From Planctomycetota bacterium (GTDB taxonomy: Bacteria; Planctomycetota; UBA1135; UBA2386), in contig JACKIB010000008.1 in assembly GCA_020638695.1 (NCBI GenBank), positions 124,001 to 188,000 of the forward strand: a stretch of 64,000 nt of DNA, written 5' to 3'. Position 1 is the stretch's first letter. Each line of letters starts with the position of its first letter. Both the position numbers and the translations under genes were made by a program. The notes under the pieces were generated by a model that searched no databases, had not been told where the DNA came from, and worked only from the letters and a program-made list of their open reading frames with translations. Shown piece after piece: positions 33,765-43,365 of the stretch.

Positions 33765-35027
33765 TCACTCGCCAGCGATCCGCTGCCAAGCGTCGTCGAT
33801 CGCCGCGGCGACGTCGGTTGGCGCGTCCGGGTCAGCCATCGACGGAGCCACCGGACCCGCTTCACCGATCAGCCCCAGCTCGAGCAACTCGTCGAACTCC
33901 TCGGCGGCACACTCTGGCTCGATTCTGCGGTCGCGGGCGAAGCGCACCAGGGTGCGGTAGATGTCGTGCAGTGGAATCCCCACTGCCGCGCCGATCTGTT
34001 GCGGGCTCGCACCGGCGCGCACTGCATCGAGGATTCTGCGTTCGTGCGGGGTAAGCACTGCGTCGCGCTGCTCGTCGGCGTCTCCGATGCCGCGCAGCGG
34101 CGCATCCGGGTCCGGAAACACCTTGAGCACCACCAACCAGTCCTCCTCGCGATTGCGCGCCTCGATCAGCAGCGGCGCGACCGGAACGTCGACCCGGAAG
34201 CGGCTGGCCGACTCGGGGAGTTGCTGCAGCTTCGAGTAGCGGAACCGCACGTTGCTCTGCCGATGCAGGAGGTCGAAGAACACCTCTGCGCCCAGCAGAT
34301 AGCCGGTCTCGCATACTTCGCTGGTCTCGAGGATGCCCTCTTGAGCCAAGCTGACCACGATCGGCTTGCCGGATTCCATCAGGCGTCGTTCGGCGCGGGT
34401 CAGCACACCGCGTGGCAGCTCCCGGTGCATCGGCAGGTCCTCGCCGGCCAGCACCGAGCGGAGGAAGTGCATCGGGCTGAAGAAGGCGATCACCTGGTTG
34501 TCGAAGAACAGATCGAGCCGATTGGATTCGGTTTCCAGGGTGAGCACACCCCGGTGCTGGGCGCTGACCAGCAGCTGTACCACCGCTTCGATCGGAATGA
34601 AGCTCGAGTTGCCGGCGAAGCTGTGGATCTCTTCGTGCTGGCGCTCCGCCGTCACCCGCTCGATGGCCGTGGCCAGCCGGCTGAACTCATGCGCGACGAT
34701 CGCCGCCCCGGCGAACCAATCCACCACGCCCTTTCCCGTCGGCAGCTGTCCACCGCGCACCAGATCGCGGAGCTGATCGATCAGCGAGGCGCGAAGCTGG
34801 GCGGTGATCGCGTCGCGAATCGGCCCGTCCGGGTTGCGCTTCAGCGCTTGATCACGGAACGCGCCGTCGAGCTTGAACAGCAGCCGGCGCAGGGCGTTGA
34901 TCGCGTCGCGTTCATTGCCACGCTGGACGCCACGCATCGCGCCTTCGAACAGATCCCACAACTCGTGCAGGGTCTGCTTGCGGTCGCCCGCCGCCTCCGG
35001 CTTTGTTTCGGTGTGGGGTCCCCCCAC
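33765..35027 (-). CDS. DUF4388 domain protein with C-terminal helix-turn-helix
   Basis: A 420-residue cytosolic protein. Residues about 140-210 match the DUF4388/PatA pattern (IPIEAVVQLLVSAQHRGVLT, LDLFFDNQVIAFFSP), a module found in signalling and gliding-related proteins. A winged-helix-like segment follows near 330-375 (LTPHERRILDAVRAGASPQQ, IYRTLVRFARDRRIE). Suggests a sensor-regulator; no receiver or kinase domain is visible. Convergent with the LmbE gene, 18 bases between stops. Start ATG 35027 by open frame. Confidence 0.7.
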   Translation of the reverse strand: MGGPHTETKPEAAGDRKQTLHELWDLFEGAMRGVQRGNERDAINALRRLLFKLDGAFRDQALKRNPDGPIRDAITAQLRASLIDQLRDLVRGGQLPTGKGVVDWFAGAAIVAHEFSRLATAIERVTAERQHEEIHSFAGNSSFIPIEAVVQLLVSAQHRGVLTLETESNRLDLFFDNQVIAFFSPMHFLRSVLAGEDLPMHRELPRGVLTRAERRLMESGKPIVVSLAQEGILETSEVCETGYLLGAEVFFDLLHRQSNVRFRYSKLQQLPESASRFRVDVPVAPLLIEARNREEDWLVVLKVFPDPDAPLRGIGDADEQRDAVLTPHERRILDAVRAGASPQQIGAAVGIPLHDIYRTLVRFARDRRIEPECAAEEFDELLELGLIGEAGPVAPSMADPDAPTDVAAAIDDAWQRIAGE

Positions 35028-35259
35028 GGTCGGTCCGTCTCCATGGGCACACGTGTGACCCGCCCTTGCATCGGGTGTTTCGGGCCTCTGGGTTGATGGA
35101 GTCCCGCAACCCTGGCCCGCAGTTCCTCACCAGGCGGTGGGCGATTCGCCGCACTTGCCGGCGGATGCAGGGAAGGCGACCGAGCTCGACGGAGACGCAG
35201 TTGCCGCTAGAGTGTCGACATCGGCGACACCTCCGCCCTGCTCCTGCGGATCGAACCGC

Positions 35260-36279
35260 TCAGCGCAGCAACAGGACCTGTCCGTAGGAAGTCGGATAAT
35301 ACGGTCCGTACTGAGCAGTCGGCCCGAACGCGGTCCAGTTGTACACATAGTCGCCGAGCCCGCTCGTGCCGACGATCGACGACATCATGTTGGTCGACAC
35401 GAAGTTGGCCGGATTGGTCGTCGGCTCCGGGTGCGCCGCCTGGGCGTACACCATCAGCGCCACGCTCGGTACCACCGTGCCGGTCAGCGTGGTCCTACCG
35501 CTCGAGTCGCTGATCTGCGTAGCGGTGATCGACGGCCGCAGATCGAGCGTGCAGTTGGTCATCCCGATCGGCCCCAGGTCGAGTGGCAGCGTCGCACCGG
35601 CGTAGGTCCGGTTGTCGATCCCGAGGTAGATGTTGATCGGCGCCAGGGCAGGCGCGCCCGTGACCGTCAGGGTGTGGCTGTTCCCCGATCGAGTCCACGA
35701 CAACGTACTCTTGCCGCACGACGATCCCGTGGAATACACCGACGCAGTACCGGTGAACCCATCGCACAGGCGACCGGTGTTGGTCGGTGTGGAACTCGTT
35801 TGCACGTCGGTCTGCACCAGCAGATTGGGTCCGGTGTAGACCATCACCGTGTCGCCGGGGATCCACGGATTGGGTGTGTCCGGTGATTGGTTGTTGGTGA
35901 CCGCCGGCAGGCTGATCGTCTTCAGCTTGACGAACTGGGTCGGTGAATTGCTCAGGTTGGCGGTGAACGTCTTGGACAGACCACCGGCTACCACCGACGA
36001 GTTGTCGAGCACGATCCCGAGCACCATCGAGCTGGCGCCATACGTCACTGCGCGCGGCGTCCGATAGCCCATTGCCGTGATCGCTAGGATCGGTGGGAGG
36101 CTGTCTCCGCGGTACCAATGCTGCCCGAAGTACTGGGTGCGGCCGAACGGCGACGAATGCGGGGTGGTCGCGAACGTGCCTCGGAAGATGTTCGGAACTA
36201 CGGTCTGCGCGACACACGGTGGCGCCACCGCGAGGGCAAGGACCGTGACCGAGACGAACGGAGTGCAGGTGTGCTTCAT
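35260..36279 (-). CDS. Secreted protein, unknown
   Basis: A 339-residue exported protein: signal peptide with cleavage PPCVA|Q near 24, then a Ser/Thr/Asn-rich beta-type sequence with repeats of short aromatic-Gly patterns. Two Cys pairs suggest disulfides. No domain recognised. Isolated on the minus strand; the 160 bases to the next gene hold no obvious signals. Confidence 0.65.
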   Translation of the reverse strand: MKHTCTPFVSVTVLALAVAPPCVAQTVVPNIFRGTFATTPHSSPFGRTQYFGQHWYRGDSLPPILAITAMGYRTPRAVTYGASSMVLGIVLDNSSVVAGGLSKTFTANLSNSPTQFVKLKTISLPAVTNNQSPDTPNPWIPGDTVMVYTGPNLLVQTDVQTSSTPTNTGRLCDGFTGTASVYSTGSSCGKSTLSWTRSGNSHTLTVTGAPALAPINIYLGIDNRTYAGATLPLDLGPIGMTNCTLDLRPSITATQISDSSGRTTLTGTVVPSVALMVYAQAAHPEPTTNPANFVSTNMMSSIVGTSGLGDYVYNWTAFGPTAQYGPYYPTSYGQVLLLR

Positions 36280-36438
36280 CGGGAGAACGCGAGGACCAAT
36301 CGTGCCGGGCAGTCTACTCGGTTCGCGCGGTGCTGCCCGGTCGGGTCGTGGTCAGGGGCGCGCGCCCGGACCGCCGGACCGATGGCGCCGACGGATCGTT
36401 CGCCGCGGGGCGGATCCAACGACCCGGCGACCGTTGGC

Positions 36439-39400
36439 TCAGTTCGGCTGCAACCGATAGGTGAGGAAGAAAGCGTCGATGGTCGGCGTGACCGGAGGAT
36501 CCGCTACCACGTTGCTGCGCACGGTGAAGCGCCAGTCCACGTAGCGCACGTCGCCCGGGTCGAAACTCTCGGACGGGCCGCTGAAGCGGTTGGTGAACGT
36601 GCTGTCGACCAAGCGGTTGGGGTCCTCCGTGTAGTCGGTCACGGTGCGGTTGTAGGGGTGTGTCCACCACTCCCGCCGGTTGTTGGTGCCCACCGGGCGA
36701 TCGTCGTAGTGGCGCAGACCGGCGTCGCCGGACTTGCGCGGATCGAGTGGGAAGTTGTCCTCCGTGGGGATGTTGCCCGGGGCGCAGTTCTGCGGCATCT
36801 GGGCGACCCGTGGCCACCGGGTGCTCCGCGTGTCGAGTGGGCTCGCGCCGCGGAACTCGACCACCACGGAGGTGCCCGCGGGGAACGCGCCGTCGCCGGC
36901 GATCATCCCGTAGTCGAACTGCGGCAGGTGAGTCGCCAGCGGGTAGGGACCCAGGCGCGGGTCGCCACCGGCCGGCATGCGGTGCGGGTTGGCGAGGTCG
37001 ACGAAGCCGGCGGTCACCACCGTGGTGCGCTTCAGGAAGTCGATCATCGCCCAGTAGACCGTGTTGTCGCCCCACCGGGTGGCCTGATTGAGGTTCGGAT
37101 CCCAGCCTCCGGAGGCGACGCGCCAGCCCGGGCTGCTGGTGGTCATGGGCACGGGCGGAGGACCGGGCAGGCCCGCCGAGTACACCCGGAAGTTCGGCGT
37201 CGCACCGGCGGTCGTGCCCAAGCTGACTTGCCAGCCGTTCGCGCCGGTCGCGACGTACGGGTCGCTAACCGGCAGCTCGGCGGAATCCGGGTAGACCCAG
37301 AAGTCGGCCAACAGCGGCAACGCCAGCACGCCGACCAGCCCATCGGTGATCGGGTCGGTGGACCCGTCACTGAGGTTCTGGTTGATCGCGTTGTCCCACG
37401 CCGGCGTCGCGTTGCAGAACGCTCCGTTGACGTCGAACACCGCGCGACCCAGGCCCGCCAGGAACGGCGAGACGATGTACGGCGGGAGCACGTTGGGCGA
37501 GACCCCACTGATGCCACCCTGCAGCGGCTCGAGCTCGTTGCGGTACACGAACAGCGGGTTGCGGAACTGACCGCCGACCGAGACTTCGTCGAACTTGGGG
37601 AGCGGGAGGTACTTGTTCGGACCGTTCGGTGCGACGATCGCGTTGTTGCCGTTGATCACCAACGGCTTGTCGACGAACGCCGGGTGCGGCACCGGCTGGT
37701 ACTCGACGCGACCTTGGGTGTCGAGGTTGCGCGCGTAGTTGTTCTGGAAGGTCTGCTGCAATCCGGAGTTCGGCAGCGAAGGGAAGCGTGACAACGAGTC
37801 GACGCACGGCTCGGGACGGAACTCGGCGTGCCCGAGGAACATGCTGACGCGGTCGAACTCGTCGAAGTAGATCTCCTGGCCGGCGAACGGTGCCCAGTAC
37901 ATCTGCTCGACATCCAGGTTGAAGTCCTGCGCGCTGGTGCGCGACAGGCTCAGGTCGAGTTCGCGCCAGCTCATCTGCATGCGGCAACCGAGTGGGTTGA
38001 GCGGATTCTGCACCCGCCTGCCGAAGGGAGTGTTGGCGGTCGGGTTGATGATCTGCGCCGAGTTGATGGTCAACGGACACCAGCGGAGCACCGAACTCTG
38101 ATCCGGTGGGGCCAGCTGGTTGAAGTCATCGATCACCTTGCGCAACCGGCTCGCCGTGCGCGGCAGCAGTAGGCCGTCGTCGGAATGCGAGATCGCCCCG
38201 AACAGGTCGGCATTCTCCAGCGCCTGAACCGGCACCGTCGAACCGACCTTGTTGAGCTCGCCGTCCAAGTAGTAGCTCGGTCGCTCGTCCTCGTCGGCCC
38301 GCGAGAACCGCCGGACGATGCTCACCGCCAGGTTGTCGGGGACGCGCGGCGTGGTCGTCCCCGACGCGTAGCGGGTGTCGACGCTGAACTCCATCGCGAC
38401 GAAGTCGACCGGCGGCTTGCCTTCGACGCTCACCGTCTGGAAGTCCAGGCTGTTGCCGGACAGGTCGCGGATTCCCCGGGTCCCGCCGACCAGGTGCAGG
38501 AAGTAGTGGTGCCGCTGCTCCTGGAACGGCTTGGCCTCGTCCTCCTGGGCATGCTTGCGCATCACCTCGTCGAGGTAGAGTCCCATGGGCACGCGGAGTC
38601 GGATGACGGTCTGCGATCCGTCCTCGTCGTTGGCGCGCGTCGCCACGAGGTGTGGCGTGCGGAACTTGTCGAGCGAGAACCACGACGGCTCGATGCGTCG
38701 CGCCGCCAGGAAGGTGGCGATGTCCTCGAACGGCCGCGCCACCGAACTCTGGTAGGTGAGCACGTCGCGCGTGGCGATGAACAGGGTGTCGAACCCGTCC
38801 AGCGTCGTCAGGTCGATCGGCTTGCTGAAGCGCACGATCGCGTCGGCGAACGGCGATACGTTGCGCGCCGGTTCGAACGTGCCACCCGACGCGGTCGGCG
38901 ACGGATTGAAGGACAGGAAGTAGCGCGTGTCGTCGCCGTAGTAGGCATCTGGATCGTTCGGGGATCGGTTCGGCCTGAGGCGAAGGTGGGTGTATGCGGC
39001 CACCAACACCGCGCGCGTCGCCTGGTCGCGCAGGAAGCGCAGTCGCTCGCTGCCGTTCTCGAGCGGATAGCCCGGCAGCCGACTCGGGTCGAGCGATTCG
39101 AGTACGTCGCGTCCCTCGGGCGTCCGCACCGGGCGAACCAGAACCCGCACGTGCTGCGCCTCCGGCCGACCGAAGTCGTCGGCCGGGTCGGCGATCACCT
39201 CGGTGGTGGCGAGGATCCGCCCGGTGCCGGGCTCGGCGAGCTGAACCACGTCTCCCTGGTCGATTTCGTGCGCGACGTCATCCTTGTAGATCGTCAGCTC
39301 GGTGGCGTTTGCACTGACCGGACGCACCTTCTCCAACAGCATGCGGATGGCACCGATCAAGCGGGGTGGCTCCGGATCGCGTAGGAAGCCGCGGGAAATG

Positions 39401-40290
39401 TCCGGAGTCGAATCGGCCGGGTGCCCGGAACGGAAGTCGCGCACCACCGCGCGCACCTTGTCGTTGTTCGTGCCGACCAGCGTGTCGGCGAAGATCCCCG
39501 GGATCGCCAGTGGACCATCGAGTGCCACGGCGAGGCGAATGTTGGCCTGCACCTGGTTGGCTGCCGCGGGCAGGCCGACCGCGCTGTTCTTGGCGCCGAG
39601 CTGCAGACCCTCGGAGCCGAGCAGCACCGGATCGACCACCACGGTGTTGCCGCGCACCACGATCCTGCACGCGATCTGCTGGAAGTCCCCGTCGAGCGTC
39701 GCGTCGTTGGGGTTGCCGACGATGCGCAGCAGTTGGATCGCCTGCGTGTTCTTCACGCCGCTGATCCGACCCTGCTCGTCACGCTCGTAGAAGAACGACG
39801 AATCGACCGGGAGCCGCTCGCTGAAGGTCAGCCGCAGCGCCCCGTTGCGGGGCACCACCGAGTGGGCGACCGGGCCCGGGCGGTCGCGGACCATGGTCGG
39901 CGATACCAGGCGCAGTCCAACGTCCAGCAGGGCGAACACCGCAGTGAACTCCTCCGAGTCGATCTCGCGGGGTATCAGCAATCGCGGCTGCAACGTGTCC
40001 GGGTTCGCATTCAGGAAGTCGAAGCGGATCTCCTCGTCGCGCAGGGTGCTGTCCTGGGGTCGCTCATCGACGATGTCGGGCGAGATCACCACATCGGCGC
40101 GGAACAACTCGAGCGACTTCTGGCCGTCCGCCGTGCGGTAGCCGTACACATCGACCAGCTTGCCGGTGTGCACCGACAGGAGTCGGTTGTTGCCGGTGGG
40201 AGGATCGATGATCAGGGTCGCACTGCGCCCCGAGCAGCCGAAACTCGATCCGAGGAGTGCGAACGCGAGGACGTAGCGGGTGACGGTCAT
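36439..40290 (-). CDS. Very large exported lipoprotein, Ig-like domains
   Basis: A 1283-residue protein starting ATG 40290 (GGAGG eight bases upstream). The signal peptide ends LLGSSFGC, giving a lipidated Cys19. Several segments have the SbsA/Big_5 Ig-like form, for example SVVPRNGALRLTFSERLPVD (near 150) and a second copy near 480 (DAIVRFSKPIDLTTLDGFD). The rest is acidic and beta-rich. Likely an outer-membrane or surface-anchored structural or adhesive protein; no enzyme motif. Upstream open frame to 40536 is not part of the gene. Confidence 0.75.
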   Translation of the reverse strand: MTVTRYVLAFALLGSSFGCSGRSATLIIDPPTGNNRLLSVHTGKLVDVYGYRTADGQKSLELFRADVVISPDIVDERPQDSTLRDEEIRFDFLNANPDTLQPRLLIPREIDSEEFTAVFALLDVGLRLVSPTMVRDRPGPVAHSVVPRNGALRLTFSERLPVDSSFFYERDEQGRISGVKNTQAIQLLRIVGNPNDATLDGDFQQIACRIVVRGNTVVVDPVLLGSEGLQLGAKNSAVGLPAAANQVQANIRLAVALDGPLAIPGIFADTLVGTNNDKVRAVVRDFRSGHPADSTPDISRGFLRDPEPPRLIGAIRMLLEKVRPVSANATELTIYKDDVAHEIDQGDVVQLAEPGTGRILATTEVIADPADDFGRPEAQHVRVLVRPVRTPEGRDVLESLDPSRLPGYPLENGSERLRFLRDQATRAVLVAAYTHLRLRPNRSPNDPDAYYGDDTRYFLSFNPSPTASGGTFEPARNVSPFADAIVRFSKPIDLTTLDGFDTLFIATRDVLTYQSSVARPFEDIATFLAARRIEPSWFSLDKFRTPHLVATRANDEDGSQTVIRLRVPMGLYLDEVMRKHAQEDEAKPFQEQRHHYFLHLVGGTRGIRDLSGNSLDFQTVSVEGKPPVDFVAMEFSVDTRYASGTTTPRVPDNLAVSIVRRFSRADEDERPSYYLDGELNKVGSTVPVQALENADLFGAISHSDDGLLLPRTASRLRKVIDDFNQLAPPDQSSVLRWCPLTINSAQIINPTANTPFGRRVQNPLNPLGCRMQMSWRELDLSLSRTSAQDFNLDVEQMYWAPFAGQEIYFDEFDRVSMFLGHAEFRPEPCVDSLSRFPSLPNSGLQQTFQNNYARNLDTQGRVEYQPVPHPAFVDKPLVINGNNAIVAPNGPNKYLPLPKFDEVSVGGQFRNPLFVYRNELEPLQGGISGVSPNVLPPYIVSPFLAGLGRAVFDVNGAFCNATPAWDNAINQNLSDGSTDPITDGLVGVLALPLLADFWVYPDSAELPVSDPYVATGANGWQVSLGTTAGATPNFRVYSAGLPGPPPVPMTTSSPGWRVASGGWDPNLNQATRWGDNTVYWAMIDFLKRTTVVTAGFVDLANPHRMPAGGDPRLGPYPLATHLPQFDYGMIAGDGAFPAGTSVVVEFRGASPLDTRSTRWPRVAQMPQNCAPGNIPTEDNFPLDPRKSGDAGLRHYDDRPVGTNNRREWWTHPYNRTVTDYTEDPNRLVDSTFTNRFSGPSESFDPGDVRYVDWRFTVRSNVVADPPVTPTIDAFFLTYRLQPN

Positions 40291-40468
40291 GAGGCCTCCG
40301 AGAGCGACGGGAGACCTCGAGTACGCGGGTCGCGTGACGCGGTAACGCTGTGCGGATTGCCTCGTCAGCGAGCGGTTTCGAGCGCCGGCGGACGGGTCGG
40401 GGCGCGCGGTTCTGCGACTCGGTGTGCGGCGTCGCGCACCCGCCGCGACAGTCCCGGGGAAACCCGCC

Positions 40469-41956
40469 CTACTTGCGCGGATTCGCTCCGGGGGTTCCGA
40501 CTGCGCCAAGCATCGGTTCGCGACGAGTCCACACATCGGCCGGTGCGGTCACGTTGACCGCGACATCGGTGAGCTCGATCGCGCGACCGCGACCGACCGC
40601 CGGTCGCGACAGCGAAAGCCACAGCGGGCCGACGCGGCAGTACCCGGCGAAGGCCCACGAGCGCGGCGAGGCGGTGTCCACCGTCGGGAAGTAGTCCCAG
40701 CGCAGCACCTGGCCGTCCCGGCGGTCGACGTGCAGCACGTATTGGTTCTGCGGGGTCAGTCCGACGCCGTGGAAGCGCAGCCGAAGCCGCGCGGTGTGCT
40801 TGTCGTCACCCTCGCGCGGCGCTTCGACTGCCAACCGCACCCCGGCGTCGAGCACCTTCAACGGTGCCAGCAGCCAGTAGGTGTCGTTGATCCACACTCC
40901 CTCGGCCGAGCGGGCGACACCGCGCGATGCGGGGTGCACGAGGGTGTTCTTGCGCGCCGCGGTGTCATAGACGGTGATCTGTCCACGGCCACGCCCGTCC
41001 AGCACTTCGACCCGGACCTTGCCGGCACGCCGGTCCCAATACAGCCGCCGCCCGCCGGCGAAGGTGAACACGAGGTTGTCGACCTGTCGCCAACCCGTGT
41101 GGCCCCCGCGGCGAGCCACTGCGGTGGCCAGCGCGAGTGCCTCGGGAGTTCCGCTGGCTCGCTCGATCGCCGGCGCGTCGGCTTGCGCGTGGAGGCCGAA
41201 CGCGTCGATCGGCTCGAGCTTCCCGTCCGGTGCGCTGCGCAGCCACAGCTCGACCGTGTAGTCACCCGCGGCGGTGATCCCTGGGTCGAACGAGACGCTC
41301 GCCGTGCCGTGCTCCCCCGGCGCGGGGCGCGAGGTCAACGCGACCCGGATCCGGTGCGCGGCATCCGGCTTCGCCACCGAGTCGACGGTGATCGCCTGGC
41401 CGCGCCAATGTGCGGCGAGTTCCGCGACGACGCGTGGCTTTGCGGGGTCACGTTCCAAGTACAGCCCTTCGATCGCCGGTGCGGCGCGGCGTAGGCGAGT
41501 GGCCCAACTACTTCCGGCTTGCGGGGCGCTCGCCTCGAGCAGCACCGTGCTGGTCGATCGCCGTTGGTTTGGTGGCTCGTCGCCCATCCGGACCTCGAGC
41601 AGATAGCGGCCGGTCTTGCAGGACCCCAGCGCCAAACGCGCGCGGCGAGGCTCGGGACGCATGCCGCTCACGAACGTCGACACGCTGATCGTGGACTGGA
41701 TTCGACCGTCGGCGTCGGCTGCCTTGAGCTCCTGCAACCGCACTCTGCCGAGCGGGGCGAGGCCCGAGGGAGTGAGCTGCAGCGCGAACTGCGGCGGGGC
41801 GGACTCCATGGTCTCGACTTCGAGCTCGCCGACCCAGGTCGGCAGCACCTGCAGGTGGAGCGGACGCGGCTCGGCAGGTGTGGTCGGGCGGCTGGTTTGG
41901 GCGGTCAGGGTCGCCCCCAGGCAGCAAGTCAGGAGCAGGCAGGGTGTGGACTTCAT
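40469..41956 (-). CDS. Secreted protein, unknown
   Basis: A 495-residue exported protein with signal cleavage LTA|Q near 20, then beta-rich sequence with many Arg/Asp. The middle holds WYDRR-like basic patches (GRRLYWDRRAGKVRVEVLD). No family recognised. 178 bases separate it from the large lipoprotein downstream (same strand), so cotranscription is possible. Start ATG 41956. Confidence 0.65.
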   Translation of the reverse strand: MKSTPCLLLTCCLGATLTAQTSRPTTPAEPRPLHLQVLPTWVGELEVETMESAPPQFALQLTPSGLAPLGRVRLQELKAADADGRIQSTISVSTFVSGMRPEPRRARLALGSCKTGRYLLEVRMGDEPPNQRRSTSTVLLEASAPQAGSSWATRLRRAAPAIEGLYLERDPAKPRVVAELAAHWRGQAITVDSVAKPDAAHRIRVALTSRPAPGEHGTASVSFDPGITAAGDYTVELWLRSAPDGKLEPIDAFGLHAQADAPAIERASGTPEALALATAVARRGGHTGWRQVDNLVFTFAGGRRLYWDRRAGKVRVEVLDGRGRGQITVYDTAARKNTLVHPASRGVARSAEGVWINDTYWLLAPLKVLDAGVRLAVEAPREGDDKHTARLRLRFHGVGLTPQNQYVLHVDRRDGQVLRWDYFPTVDTASPRSWAFAGYCRVGPLWLSLSRPAVGRGRAIELTDVAVNVTAPADVWTRREPMLGAVGTPGANPRK

Positions 41957-42189
41957 GATTGGTCGGCGCGGAGCGGATGGGAGCGCGGTCCCGACGGCGA
42001 AGACGCGCGAGGACTCCTGGTCGCGAGGGTTGATTGGCCGAGCGGGCGACGTGCACGATGCCGCGCGCGGCGAGGCGACCACGTCGATCGTAGCCTGCCC
42101 GCGGCATGACGCTCGGACTCGCGCGAAGGGATCCGGCACCCCCCGATGGGGCACCCGCAGCGATCCGCTCTCGCGGACCACTCCGCGTC

Positions 42190-43365
42190 TCACACCGTCA
42201 CGGTGCGTGCGCGGCTGCCGAGTTCGCGAAGTCGCTCGCCGATCTCGTGCTCGTAGATCGGGTTCATCACCAGCACCACGTCGGCGTCGTGCTGCCCCAG
42301 CCACTCGGGTTGGTGGATGCACTGCCCGGTACCCGGGACGAAGCGGTCGGTCTTGCGCGGGTTGATGTCGATCACCCCGGCGACCGAAGCGCCGTTCTCG
42401 ACCACGTTGAGGAACGTCACGCCCTTCGACCCGGCTCCCCACAGCACGACCCGGGCGCCTTCTTCCCGCAACGCGCCGAGTCGCTGGTTCCAGGTGTCGA
42501 CCTTGGCCCGTAGTTGTTCGCCGAACGCATCCGCCAGCGCAGCCACCTCGGCCACGGGGAGGTCGGGTTGTGGAGCAGGGGCGGGGCTGCGTGTCGCTTC
42601 GACCCACAGGAACTGCTCGCCGAACTCGGTGGCGAACGCGCGCGGCCAGTAGCCGGCGCTGCGGAACACTTCGAGCAGCGCCGCCGCGGTGAAGTACGAG
42701 CAGTGCTCGTAGATCAGGTCCCAGATGCCGAGGTCGCGCAGCGTCCACAAGCCGTTCGGCACCTCGAAGAACAAGGTCGCCGCAGGCCCGTCCTTCAGCC
42801 CCTGAGCCATCCGCCGTACGAACTCGGTGGGCTCTGCGATGTGCTCGAGTACGTGACGGCTTACCAACAGGTCGGCCCGCTCGCGATGCGTCTCGGCGTC
42901 GAAGAACTCGCTGCGGATCGAAAGACCGGGGACGTCCGCGGTCGGGTTCACACGCTCCTCGAAGCTCGCATCGAAGCCGACGCAGCGGTTCGCGCCACCG
43001 GCGGTCAACAGCACCAGGAAGTCCCCCTTGCCGCAGCCGATCTCCAGGATGTCGAGGTCCGCTCCGCCGTGGTCGCGCAACAAGCGGCCGGCGAGCCGGT
43101 CCGCGTAGTCGCGGAAGCGCGGCGAGAAGTGCAGGGAGTTCTCGTACTCCTGGTCGTAGCTGAGCCGCGCCGGATCGAAGGTGACGTTGTGCACCAGGCT
43201 GCACGCGTCGCAGAAGCCGAGCGTGATGTCGCCGCGGCTCGCGGACCGCGCCGCCGTGGCGTCGTCGTACAGCACGTTGCAGTGCACCGGCACGCCGGGC
43301 AGCTCGGCGAACACCCGCAGTGGGGCGCGGCCGCAGGCCGGACACGTCCGGTCGGTGTGCGTCAT
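42190..43365 (-). CDS. Sugar C-methyltransferase-like protein 3
   Basis: A 391-residue member of the zinc-finger/C-methyltransferase family: N-terminal zinc ligands CPACGRAP and FCDACSLVH, SAM motif ILEIGCGKGDFLVLL (near 105) and a C-terminal domain with GAGSKGVTFLNVVENGAS. The family acts on nucleotide-linked keto-sugars. In its WDLIYEHCSYFT motif the residue two before Glu is Ile, where proteins 1 and 2 have Tyr, a position proposed to be catalytic in TcaB9/KijD1. ATG overlaps the stop of protein 2 by four bases. Last gene of the five-gene operon. Confidence 0.85.
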   Translation of the reverse strand: MTHTDRTCPACGRAPLRVFAELPGVPVHCNVLYDDATAARSASRGDITLGFCDACSLVHNVTFDPARLSYDQEYENSLHFSPRFRDYADRLAGRLLRDHGGADLDILEIGCGKGDFLVLLTAGGANRCVGFDASFEERVNPTADVPGLSIRSEFFDAETHRERADLLVSRHVLEHIAEPTEFVRRMAQGLKDGPAATLFFEVPNGLWTLRDLGIWDLIYEHCSYFTAAALLEVFRSAGYWPRAFATEFGEQFLWVEATRSPAPAPQPDLPVAEVAALADAFGEQLRAKVDTWNQRLGALREEGARVVLWGAGSKGVTFLNVVENGASVAGVIDINPRKTDRFVPGTGQCIHQPEWLGQHDADVVLVMNPIYEHEIGERLRELGSRARTVTV

